Assembly: GCF_014192395.1 (NCBI RefSeq)
Contig: NZ_JACHXW010000025.1
Span: 1 to 64,000, forward strand
Reading direction: 5' to 3'
Length of the DNA stretch: 64,000 bases
Source of the DNA: Paenibacillus endophyticus
GTDB taxonomy: Bacteria; Bacillota; Bacilli; Paenibacillales; Paenibacillaceae
Shown here: positions 9,832 through 18,338 of the stretch, piece by piece
Layout of the letters: each line of letters begins with the position of its first letter
Position numbering within the stretch: position 1 is the first letter of the stretch
Made by a program: the position numbers and the translations under genes
Notes under the pieces: model-generated
Told to the model about the DNA's origin: nothing
The model's input: the letters and a program-made list of their open reading frames with translations, nothing else
The model's database searches: none

Positions 9832-10965
9832 CTAGAATAATTCGCCCTTGAACGCTCGTTGTATCAGTGCATTGAAGTTATTCTCTAGTTCAGTAAGGCT
9901 TTGTTGAAGACGCTGTTTTTGCTGCTCGATTTTTCCGACTTGCTCGGCGAAGCGGTTTTGAAGCTCTAGAGAGGGGAATAGAACTTCAATATCCTTCACC
10001 ATTGAGAGGTTTAAATTTTTTTGCCTTACCCCTCTTTGCTGACTTTTATAGAAATCCTTATTGAATTGTATACAATAATAAACAAATAATGTATTTATAA
10101 TACGGTAGTTTAATTTTGCGTAAGCTATTGCCTGATTACAAGCGCATTCCATTAAATTAATCGTTGACTTTAATGCTGCTGTATCGTACATCCCAAGTAA
10201 TAAGCTTTCTTTCGCTATTAACTTTGCAGATGAATTTTTTATTGCATCTTCAGTGATATGTTCTAAACTGTCTTTTGTATAAACACTGTTCAGCTCTCCA
10301 GAAGATAGCCAAGGGATATTTCCATTATAATATTCTTTGTTACTTCTTGAGGGTGTCCCTCCACTTTTCCATTCTCCGATTTCCTTTAATGCAATTTTTT
10401 GATGACCATTACTATTATTTACCGGATCACCAAACATATGGTAAAACAAACTTTTTACCAGTTCATCACAAGCTTCGATTTGTTCTTTTCTTTTGTCTAT
10501 CAGTTCTTGGGCTTTGTCGAGTGTTAGTATTATTTTCCTTTGAGTTTCTATATTTGGTAAATAAAGAACAATCTCACTTATATCTTTAACAGAAAGGTGT
10601 TTAACTGTTACAAAGGGAGTTTTATCTTCTATGTTCTTTAGATATTTGGGCAAGATGTAGCATAGATAATCATCAATAAGTAGGCTATTATTTCGACTCT
10701 TTATTCTACATACCCGCTGATTGAGCAATGCTTTTCCAGAAGACCATTTTCTAATACTAAAAGTTCCATCCATAGATATTAAAACATCATTATTCTGTAC
10801 TAAATACTTTTCATCGTATTCACCTGAATAATAAGAGCTAATATTTCCACTTGTGACATCCCTGATTCTAATTATTGGTAAACCTTCTTTATCGTTAAAA
10901 AATTTAGATTTAAAAGTATAACCCGATTCTATGCTGATATAATTACCTAATTTAACTTTATTCAT
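9832..10965 (-). CDS. hsdS: Type I restriction-modification specificity subunit S
   Basis: Sets the DNA sequence recognised by the HsdM/HsdR complex. At 377 residues it has the usual two-fold layout: a first target-recognition domain, a helical spacer around IDKRKEQIEACDELVKSLFYHMFGD (about 155-180), a second domain opening with WKSGGTPSR, and a closing helix ending in RAFKGELF. The two recognition domains are AT-rich compared with hsdM and hsdR, as expected for a gene exchanged by recombination. It overlaps the hsdM stop by 8 bp (ATGAATAA). Confidence 0.95.
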   Translation of the reverse strand: MNKVKLGNYISIESGYTFKSKFFNDKEGLPIIRIRDVTSGNISSYYSGEYDEKYLVQNNDVLISMDGTFSIRKWSSGKALLNQRVCRIKSRNNSLLIDDYLCYILPKYLKNIEDKTPFVTVKHLSVKDISEIVLYLPNIETQRKIILTLDKAQELIDKRKEQIEACDELVKSLFYHMFGDPVNNSNGHQKIALKEIGEWKSGGTPSRSNKEYYNGNIPWLSSGELNSVYTKDSLEHITEDAIKNSSAKLIAKESLLLGMYDTAALKSTINLMECACNQAIAYAKLNYRIINTLFVYYCIQFNKDFYKSQQRGVRQKNLNLSMVKDIEVLFPSLELQNRFAEQVGKIEQQKQRLQQSLTELENNFNALIQRAFKGELF

Positions 10966-12427
10966 GGATCTCAGCCTCTATACTCCCAACAAGCTCTTCC
11001 AAACCCGCCTGAATTTCCTCTTCTAGTTGTTGAATCCTCAAGAGTATCTCACGGGGATGAGCGTACGCTAATTCCTCATACTCTATTTCCTTATATTTAT
11101 TAATTGATAGGTCGTATCCTTTGTCACGAATCTCTTGAACATCTACCAAGAAACTCTGCTCATTTCGTTTTCGCACAGTCTCTTCCTGTAGATTGCCAAA
11201 GCGCTGAACAATGTCTGGGATATCGTTCTGCTCAGTCAGTTGTCTTTTATCATCCAGCGAATAGCCGTCTGCCTTCATATCAAAGAACCATACCTGGTCC
11301 GTTCCGCCTGCTCCTGTCTTGGTAAAGATAAGAATAGCAGTACTCACGCCGGCATAAGGCTTGAACACTCCACTTGGCATCGAAATGACTGCTTCCAGCT
11401 TATGTTTGTCCACCAGTTCTTTTCGGATCTCTTTATGCGCGTTACTGCTGCCGAACACCACGCCGTCTGGTACGATTGTCGCGCTTCGCCCACCAAGCTT
11501 GAGGCTTCTTAGAATAAGTGCCAGGAACAGAAGCTCAGTTTTCTTCGTCTTTGTTACCTTTAACAAATCGCCGCTTACTGCATCGTAATCGAGTGATCCT
11601 TTAAACGGCGGGTTGGCTAGAACCAGAGTGTACTTTTCCTGATCACTATTTTGCTCTGAGAGGCTGTCCTTGTACTCAATGTTTGGTTGGTCTACACCAT
11701 GCAGCAGCATGTTCATTGCACCGATCCGAAGCATCGTTCGGTCCATGTCGAATCCGTAGAACATGTCTTGGTGAAAATGCTTTTTGAGGCCCGCATGCAA
11801 GAATAAATCCGCATGATTCTCTCTCACATATTCCTGTGCTGCCACAAGGAAGCCGGCACTCCCCATCGCGGGGTCAGCGATTACATCGCTCGGGCTCGGC
11901 TTCATCAGGCGAACCATCATCTCAATAATGTGTCTCGGTGTACGGAACTGTCCATTGGTACCAGCAGTTGCTACTTTAGACAGAAGATACTCATACAAAT
12001 CGCCCTTAGCATCCCGCTTCTCCATATCAATTCCTTCTATGCCATCAATAATCTTCGTCAGCATTTGAGGAGTAGGAATCTTGAATATGGCGTCCCCCAT
12101 ATATTGGGCATAGGCGGAATCGCCGTCCTGGTGCAGATTTTTGATAAATGGAAAGACTTGATTCAACACCAGACTATACATCTGGCTAGCTTCCATGTTC
12201 TTGAATTTGCTCCAACGCAAATCTTGCTTGTCACTTGGAAACATTCCCTCATAGTTTAAACCAAGGAAAGCTGCTTCACTTTCCTTGGTGGTTTCTATAT
12301 CATCTAACCCTTTAATGAAGAGCAGGTATGTAAATTGCTCGATGACTTCGAGCGGATTCGTGATTCCGCCTGTCCAGAATGTCTCCCAAATCTTGTCTAC
12401 CTTATTCTTAATTTCACCAGTTATCAT
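10958..12427 (-). CDS. hsdM: Type I restriction-modification methyltransferase M subunit
   Basis: N6-adenine DNA methyltransferase of the type I system. It protects host DNA and forms the core on which HsdS and HsdR assemble. The SAM-binding motif DPAMGSAGF is at about 185-193 and the catalytic NPPF at about 272-275. The N-terminal helical HsdM domain (ITNPLEVIEQFTYLLFIK) is intact. I place the start at the second ATG (MITGEIKN) because GGAGG ends five bases before it; the upstream ATG lies over that same ribosome-binding site. First gene of the operon. Confidence 0.95.
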   Translation of the reverse strand: MITGEIKNKVDKIWETFWTGGITNPLEVIEQFTYLLFIKGLDDIETTKESEAAFLGLNYEGMFPSDKQDLRWSKFKNMEASQMYSLVLNQVFPFIKNLHQDGDSAYAQYMGDAIFKIPTPQMLTKIIDGIEGIDMEKRDAKGDLYEYLLSKVATAGTNGQFRTPRHIIEMMVRLMKPSPSDVIADPAMGSAGFLVAAQEYVRENHADLFLHAGLKKHFHQDMFYGFDMDRTMLRIGAMNMLLHGVDQPNIEYKDSLSEQNSDQEKYTLVLANPPFKGSLDYDAVSGDLLKVTKTKKTELLFLALILRSLKLGGRSATIVPDGVVFGSSNAHKEIRKELVDKHKLEAVISMPSGVFKPYAGVSTAILIFTKTGAGGTDQVWFFDMKADGYSLDDKRQLTEQNDIPDIVQRFGNLQEETVRKRNEQSFLVDVQEIRDKGYDLSINKYKEIEYEELAYAHPREILLRIQQLEEEIQAGLEELVGSIEAEIHE

Positions 12428-12466
12428 ATGAACCTCCATGAATGTCTCTGTCTTTAATCTGGACTA

Positions 12467-12496
12467 AGTATATCTTTCATTTGCAGTATTCGACAA
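12467..12496 (-). promoter_or_regulatory. Possible promoter of the hsdMSR operon
   Basis: On the minus strand TTGTCG (12491-12496) and TATACT (12467-12472) are separated by 18 bases, about 40 bp upstream of the hsdM start. The -10 matches at five of six bases and the -35 at four. No O-type operator is seen here, so the restriction operon appears to be driven separately from its neighbours. Confidence 0.45.
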
Positions 12497-12517
12497 GGAA
12501 CAAAAAAAGCCTTCACA

Positions 12518-15500
12518 TTAGCTTAACCGCTGTATTATTTCTTCCGGCACTTCACCCAAAAAATAATCCTCAATTAAATCCCAAAATCGTTTGGTATCCA
12601 CTTGGTTCTCAAATATATAACGCATCATTTCAACAGATAGCTTATGCCTCTGATGAACGTTTTCAAGAATGTAATTTCGATAACGTGCCGGGCTGCCAAC
12701 CGTGCGCTCCAATTGCATACGTGAGTTTATCCTTATGAATATTTCCGGATTATCCCCACCATTGATCCGGTACATGAGAAGCCCTAGCGACTCCATAAGT
12801 CCAAGATAAATAAATCGCTTTTCTTGCTCTGATCCAAATAGTTTTGGAAAGTAGATATCTTGCTCCTGATCACTACTTTGCAACGACATCTGTTGATGCA
12901 GCATGTGATGCGTTTCTTGTATCATCCAATCCGTAAACCCTGCATAACCACTACTTATGAAGTGATATTTCGCCCGGGACTCATCGTAAGCAAGAAAACG
13001 ATTATAAAAGTTGTTGCTCTGCCTCATGAGTCGATCATATGTGTAGCAGCTATCAAGGATAACCTCAGCCATCATTTGGGAAGCGTACTTCGTTCCACCT
13101 AAGAAATCAAGAAGCTCACTCGCTAATTCCTCGATGTTGAAGTATGCTTTCGTCTTCGCATACCTACTCATAATCGTATTGATTCGTTCAGCCCATGATT
13201 TCACTTGAGCTTGAAACACGCTCACATTGTTGGTTTTCAGATGCAGCTGAACCTGCAGCACTGGCGTTATGATGTCTCGGAACGGCAGCTTCACTCGATC
13301 CCCACTATGAAACTGGTACTTAAATTCCGGGAACGACATGGATTGAAAATGATCCTGCCAGATTCCTTTTAAGTCCACTTGGTAAATAGATTTACGTTTC
13401 GAGCCTTCACCAAATGTATGCTTCAAAGCAAAATATTGACCGTACTTAGGGAAGATTTTACCTTCTGCCTCGTAGGGGACATTAAAATACTCGTTGGCAA
13501 AGATGCTTCGAGGCCTAGCTATAATCGGCGAATATGTCAGCTTGGCTTGAAAATCCTTTTCAATAATAAGAAGTGCGGTTTTAATCTTATTATCGAAGCC
13601 ATCGTTTTCCCGTGTATTTCCTTCCTGGAAGATGTACCTAAATTCATCGGCACTAATCAATAAATTTCGGATGTTCTTTCCTTTATGTCCATCTAATATG
13701 GACAATATCTTCTGCATGACTTGAACTAATTGACCTTTCTTTATCGTAGAGATTCCGTGAAGACGCTGAACATGCACAAAATCTTGGGGTAAAAAATCAA
13801 AATATGCATATCCAGTATCCAGCGCCCTCGCTGCGCGGCCAATCTCTTGAATGTAATCACAGACATTACCTGTCGGCGCGAAATGGTACACGTTTTGAAT
13901 ATCCGGAATATCGATCCCCATCCCGAATGCTTTTGTCGCTAACATTACAAGCGCTTCGTTAGATTTGAATCGAAGATAGTTTTCGTTCTTCACTTCTTTT
14001 TCCAAAGGCCCATAATATATAGACAAATTTGATTTCGCCTCTTCAGTGCCATAAACACGTACAAATTCCTTAAAGTCCAGGATTGACCGAACAGTAGGGA
14101 AATAGACTAATGTCTTGCTTCTCTGCTGGACAAAACGTTCTACACGATTTAGGAGTAACTTATTCTTATCCATTAAGTACTCGCTAAACCGCTTATCATA
14201 ATCAAGCTTCCGTTTGATTTGGATCTCCAGATCGTCTCTCCTGACATAACCAAAATAGCTAATCGGGCTGATCAAGTTCAAACTGTCTCGTGTCTCTACG
14301 TACATATCCTCAATACCGCCATAAATAGCCGTTGCAGTAAAGGTGGCAATTGGGAAGTTTCTTTCTTTCCGAAGTTTGGATAGATAGGTCCCAAGGTACC
14401 AGTAATCGGAGCGGAATGCTTTACCCCATGTGGTCACGATATGTGCTTCATCTATAACAAATAATCCGACTTCACGTTCCCCTATGAGTTGAGCAATATC
14501 TGAGCGACTAAGCAAGGTTTCAGGTGAGATGTATAGAATTGAAACTTGGCCGCTCTGAATGCGATTACGAATTTCAATCTTTTCTACTGGACTAATTTCA
14601 GAGTTAATAGTAGCGGACATATGAACCTGATTAGCCAGCAGTCCTTGAACCTGATCGTTCATTAAACCAATCAGTGGAGAAATAATAATGGTCATCATAT
14701 TATAGGTTTCCGCAAGGTAAATGGCCGGAACTTGGAACATCACCGATTTACCGGCTCCTGTCGGAGAGGTGACAAATAAATCACGATAATCCTCTCCTGC
14801 TTTTGCTTTAAGCGCCTGTTGAATAATGTCATCTACGATTTGTACTTGTGATATTTCTGTCGTTGTTTTATCGCCGATTCGACTTTGAACGTTCGTGTAC
14901 ATCTTGAGTGTACGAAAACCGGAATAACCCCAGTACCGTTTTAGCACTGAAATGTAAGGTGTATTATCAATGAAAGCTCTTGGTTTTGTCTCCTTGGCCA
15001 CCAAATATATCATGTAATTAGTTTGGACCACCGCCTGTAAAGTCAGCAATCGTTCATGGTACTGGTGAGGGGTAGCATTCAAATCTCCTGTTACAGCGAT
15101 AAAAACATCCCCGCTGGGAATGCGACTATTTAACAAATCATCTTCTAGCTCTAAGAAGGTGTCTTCATTCTCTGATAACTCCAGGTGAATGTACTCTCCA
15201 TCCATCAGTACCTTGGAAGGTAATGATTTCACTTCCTCATAGAAGGTTACTTCATGTTCTCCGACATTCGGGTAGGTAACGAAAACCTGAGCTCCTATAC
15301 GACGAACGCTTCCAAAATAGCGATAAATTAGTCCAAGTTGTTCATCACCATTGTCGTCGTAATCGGTCTCCTCATCTGATAAGACCTCCCAGGTTTGATC
15401 ATCTACATTAATATCATAAATCGCTGGATAAGTATGATGATATAAGTTATTTCGAATAATGTTTACGGAATAATAAAGCTGAAGCAATTCCTCTCCAAAT

Positions 15501-15751
15501 AACAGATACTCTTCAAAGGTACACCAGTAGAAGTCAGTTGCAATGTCTTTATTGAACAGTTGTGGGATAAGTAAAGCTTTCCGTCGATCCAAATCTTGAA
15601 TCGATATGTTTATTGGTGCATCTGTTAATTTATTGTCATTGATTTGTTGGAATATCTCTGAATGAAACCCTTTCAACACAAGCAAACGGGGCTTATCACC
15701 CAATTGCTTAACTGCCAATTGTCTAAATTTCTCTAACAATGCCATATTCAT
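12518..15751 (-). CDS. Large RecQ-like ATP-dependent DNA helicase
   Basis: A protein of about 1077 residues with a RecQ-type SF2 core in the middle: PTGAGKS (about 331-337), SPLIGLMNDQV (359-369), the DEAH box VIDEAHIV (434-441), TATA (about 473), and the motif VI region QEIGRAARALD (about 660). About 300 residues before the core and 400 after it match no domain I can name. The usual RecQ zinc-binding and HRDC regions are not evident. Start choice among ATG codons at 15754, 15751 and 15745 is uncertain; AAGGGGTG fits 15751 best and overlaps the stop of the sigma factor gene upstream. The two genes are thus coupled. A DNA-processing role in defence or repair is inferred from the context only. 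Confidence 0.8.
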   Translation of the reverse strand: MNMALLEKFRQLAVKQLGDKPRLLVLKGFHSEIFQQINDNKLTDAPINISIQDLDRRKALLIPQLFNKDIATDFYWCTFEEYLLFGEELLQLYYSVNIIRNNLYHHTYPAIYDINVDDQTWEVLSDEETDYDDNGDEQLGLIYRYFGSVRRIGAQVFVTYPNVGEHEVTFYEEVKSLPSKVLMDGEYIHLELSENEDTFLELEDDLLNSRIPSGDVFIAVTGDLNATPHQYHERLLTLQAVVQTNYMIYLVAKETKPRAFIDNTPYISVLKRYWGYSGFRTLKMYTNVQSRIGDKTTTEISQVQIVDDIIQQALKAKAGEDYRDLFVTSPTGAGKSVMFQVPAIYLAETYNMMTIIISPLIGLMNDQVQGLLANQVHMSATINSEISPVEKIEIRNRIQSGQVSILYISPETLLSRSDIAQLIGEREVGLFVIDEAHIVTTWGKAFRSDYWYLGTYLSKLRKERNFPIATFTATAIYGGIEDMYVETRDSLNLISPISYFGYVRRDDLEIQIKRKLDYDKRFSEYLMDKNKLLLNRVERFVQQRSKTLVYFPTVRSILDFKEFVRVYGTEEAKSNLSIYYGPLEKEVKNENYLRFKSNEALVMLATKAFGMGIDIPDIQNVYHFAPTGNVCDYIQEIGRAARALDTGYAYFDFLPQDFVHVQRLHGISTIKKGQLVQVMQKILSILDGHKGKNIRNLLISADEFRYIFQEGNTRENDGFDNKIKTALLIIEKDFQAKLTYSPIIARPRSIFANEYFNVPYEAEGKIFPKYGQYFALKHTFGEGSKRKSIYQVDLKGIWQDHFQSMSFPEFKYQFHSGDRVKLPFRDIITPVLQVQLHLKTNNVSVFQAQVKSWAERINTIMSRYAKTKAYFNIEELASELLDFLGGTKYASQMMAEVILDSCYTYDRLMRQSNNFYNRFLAYDESRAKYHFISSGYAGFTDWMIQETHHMLHQQMSLQSSDQEQDIYFPKLFGSEQEKRFIYLGLMESLGLLMYRINGGDNPEIFIRINSRMQLERTVGSPARYRNYILENVHQRHKLSVEMMRYIFENQVDTKRFWDLIEDYFLGEVPEEIIQRLS

Positions 15752-15761
15752 CATTCACCCC

Positions 15762-16943
15762 TTAAGATATCCAAATCCATTTTTCTCTGTTTCTTACCGC
15801 TCGTAGATGTCTTAAAGCCTTACTCTCAATCTGCCTGATTCGTTCTCTTGTTAAGCCAAATATTCTGCCCACATCTTCCAAAGTGCGACTTCTGCCATCC
15901 AGCAGCCCAAATCGGTATTCAATAACCTTTCGTTCACGTTCTTGAAGACGACATAGAAGCTCTGCTACATTCTCTTGTAACATTCGTTGTTCAGTAAGCT
16001 CGTAAGGATCCAAAAATTCTCTTGGCATAGAAACAAATATTTCAAGTCTATCGTTTGGCACAAAATCAGAAAGTTCAGTCTCACTTTCATCACCTGTTCC
16101 AACTTGCTGGTTCAATGAGGTAAAGGATAGATAACGATGTTCTGCAAGCTTTGCATCATAATATTGTTTTTTTGTAATGCCTATTTCAGTACATATTTCT
16201 TCTATATCAGCTTTTTCATTATTGTCTCCATTGAATTGTGCTTCAATTTTTTTAATTTTACGAATAAGCTCGATGAGGTGAACTGGTACTCTTACTGTTG
16301 TCCCGTAATTCATTATAGAACGGATTACACGTTGACGAATCCAGTAAACCGCATAAGTTGAGAATGCCCCACCCATAGTTGGATCGAAGCGCTCAATAGC
16401 ATCCATTAACCCGATAACGCCTTCATGATGCAAATCCTCTTCACTCAAGTTATGATTCATATAATTTTTGTAACGTTTCACTTCAGAGTAAACGAGATTC
16501 ATGTTCGCTACCACAATGTTTTGTTTTAACAACTCGTTCCTACCCTGGGTGTAATCCTTTAACATATATTCATTCATCCGATACGAGGGCATGCTGGGTT
16601 CCTTCAGTGAAACCGGCTCTATCTGATGTTTTGGTTGAAGAGGTTGTGATAGTATATCATCAATCTCATCTATATCATTAGATATATTCTGGTAGTTAGC
16701 TTTCTCAGGAAGAAGCTCTTTTGAAACTGCCTGCCGACTTGCATAGGAAAGTTGTACATCCACATCAATATGTTTGTATCGTTGTTCTTTTAGGAAGTTA
16801 TATACATCATCAGCTTGTAACGGATAGCTAAGTGCAATTTCTATCGTTCTCATTGCAAACGAAAGCTTGATCCTATGCTTTTTTGAATATGCGACAGTAA
16901 ACCATTGTAATTGTTCCGCCAGCTGTTCAGAATTTGAATGCAT
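15762..16943 (-). CDS. Sigma-70 family RNA polymerase sigma factor with a unique N-terminus
   Basis: 393 residues. Region 2 spans about 138-212 (LVYSEVKRYKNY, EEDLHHEGVIGLMDAIERFD, FSTYAVYWIRQRVIRSIM). Region 3 follows, and region 4 is at about 330-388 (LEDVGRIFGLTRERIRQIESKALRHLR). These resemble RpoD/SigA-class group 2 factors. Region 1.1 is absent. Instead there are ~120 residues of unknown fold containing FTVAYSKKHRIKLSFAMR. GAGAGGTGAC precedes the ATG. It is the first gene of a two-gene unit with the RecQ-like helicase, seven bases or fewer apart. A sigma factor in a defence island suggests dedicated control of neighbouring promoters, but this is not shown by sequence alone. Confidence 0.88.
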   Translation of the reverse strand: MHSNSEQLAEQLQWFTVAYSKKHRIKLSFAMRTIEIALSYPLQADDVYNFLKEQRYKHIDVDVQLSYASRQAVSKELLPEKANYQNISNDIDEIDDILSQPLQPKHQIEPVSLKEPSMPSYRMNEYMLKDYTQGRNELLKQNIVVANMNLVYSEVKRYKNYMNHNLSEEDLHHEGVIGLMDAIERFDPTMGGAFSTYAVYWIRQRVIRSIMNYGTTVRVPVHLIELIRKIKKIEAQFNGDNNEKADIEEICTEIGITKKQYYDAKLAEHRYLSFTSLNQQVGTGDESETELSDFVPNDRLEIFVSMPREFLDPYELTEQRMLQENVAELLCRLQERERKVIEYRFGLLDGRSRTLEDVGRIFGLTRERIRQIESKALRHLRAVRNREKWIWIS

Positions 16944-17134
16944 ATGTCACCTCTCAGATTAACATTGATTAACGAAACATCCTAATAGGAATACTCTACT
17001 TGATTTATCGTGAAAACTCTCCAGCAGTGAATAATAAATTCCATCTTTATATCGATGCAGCATATCTATTTTTGGTATTAGCTCCCCGCCTATGCAACAA
17101 ACAGATAAACAATTGTTGGTCCAAGCCTATCCTT

Positions 17135-18091
17135 TTACTCATACATCCCCCGCCATCGCTCCAATTTCTCCTTCATTGCATCGCGATACTTGCGCGGTTC
17201 CAGAATCTCCGCGTCCGGCCCGTAAGAGTTCACCCACTGCAGGAACTCACGATCATGATTGAGCGTTACCTCGAACAGCAGACTGCCGTCAGTCTGCGGC
17301 TTTATTCGCGGCTCTACAAACCATTCTTCCTCCTGAATATACCTTGCGACAACTGGCGAGAATCGCACCTTGAATCGGATCTGTTCCTGTCCACGCTCAA
17401 TAGAGAATGTGTTCTTCATATATTGACGAATACTGAAGTTTCCTTTGTCGAATTGCTTTTCCGTTACATCGATATTTAGGAAACGACTGACCCGGAAGGT
17501 GCGAATCTCTCCTGCTTGATGGCAATAGCCAATCAAGTAGAACCGTTGCTCTCTCGGAACAAGGAAGTAAGGATCAATCATACGCTCGGTCTGTTTGTTG
17601 CGGCCTTGTGAATGGTAAACAGCCTTTAATGACGTCTGCGATAGAATCGCCTGAATAATCGGGAACAGATCATTCGATCCTTCATCACGACCAACCGGAG
17701 TTCCCATTTGAATGACATCTGCTACTTGCTGAACGACACTCGCATGTTGAGATTTTTCCTTGTGGTGGGTTGCCATTATTTTCTCATAAGCAGCATCAAA
17801 CCCTGGTGGAAGCAGCGGTTTCACCTGATCGATTACGGATGGCAGCATCGAGAGTACAAATGCCTCCTGCTCCGTGAAATTCAGAGGATACATAGAGAAG
17901 CTTCCAACGAACGAGTATCCCTTCCCATGTCCTAAGCTCGTAAAGGGGACAAATGAGCTGAGCAGTTCCAAGTCCCGATATATGGTTCTATCCGTCGTCT
18001 CACAACGTTCTGCAAGCTCCCGGCCAATTATGCCCGGTTTTCCTTGAATGAGATTAATAATACGCAATAATCGAATAAGTCTTTCATTCAT
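17135..18091 (-). CDS. WYL-domain transcriptional regulator with N-terminal winged helix
   Basis: 318 residues. The N-terminal helix-turn-helix (about 1-60: LLRIINLIQG, GRELAERCETTDRTIYRDLELL) is of the DeoR/YafY type. The central WYL domain (about 145-225) contains YHSQGRNKQTERMIDPYFLV and FYLIGYCHQAGEIRTFRVSR, with a C-terminal extension. WYL proteins bind nucleic-acid or nucleotide ligands and often control defence genes. GAGGTGCAG lies before the ATG. It sits between the AddAB-like operon and the sigma factor, with operator O3 about 160 bp upstream. It may read the O-type sites, which is untested. Confidence 0.9.
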   Translation of the reverse strand: MNERLIRLLRIINLIQGKPGIIGRELAERCETTDRTIYRDLELLSSFVPFTSLGHGKGYSFVGSFSMYPLNFTEQEAFVLSMLPSVIDQVKPLLPPGFDAAYEKIMATHHKEKSQHASVVQQVADVIQMGTPVGRDEGSNDLFPIIQAILSQTSLKAVYHSQGRNKQTERMIDPYFLVPREQRFYLIGYCHQAGEIRTFRVSRFLNIDVTEKQFDKGNFSIRQYMKNTFSIERGQEQIRFKVRFSPVVARYIQEEEWFVEPRIKPQTDGSLLFEVTLNHDREFLQWVNSYGPDAEILEPRKYRDAMKEKLERWRGMYE

Positions 18092-18249
18092 ATCTGCACC
18101 TCACAATTTGTATTCCCATACATTTTCTAGTTCCAGAAGACTATTTCCTGCTACTGGATGACTATGAAAAAGTTACCGTTTTGTGAACACGACCTAATTT
18201 CTTTCTTATTAAACTTGTATAGTAAGCGTAGCAAAGTCTTCTGACATAA

Positions 18250-18272
18250 GAATGTCACCAAACATACGTTCC
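18250..18272 (-). promoter_or_regulatory. SOS-like operator O3 upstream of the WYL regulator
   Basis: On the minus strand GGAAC-GTAT-GTTTG is followed directly by GTGACATTC. This has the layout of O1 and O2 (GAAC-N4-RTTYG-STGACA) but is more diverged outside the core. It lies in the gap between the AddA-like stop and the WYL start. No clear -10 stands 22 bases downstream here. Confidence 0.4.
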
Positions 18273-18291
18273 AACAATAGTATGCAAACAA

Positions 18292-18317
18292 ACCCAGTAC
18301 CAATTGAGGTCCTGGGT
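18292..18317 (-). terminator. Possible terminator after the AddA-like gene
   Basis: ACCCAG and ACC pair with GGT and CTGGGT across one unpaired base per side on the minus strand, 22 bases past the stop, followed by TTGTTTG. The T-run is interrupted, so strength is uncertain. Confidence 0.45.
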
Positions 18318-18338
18318 CGCTAATATTGGTTTTCAATT

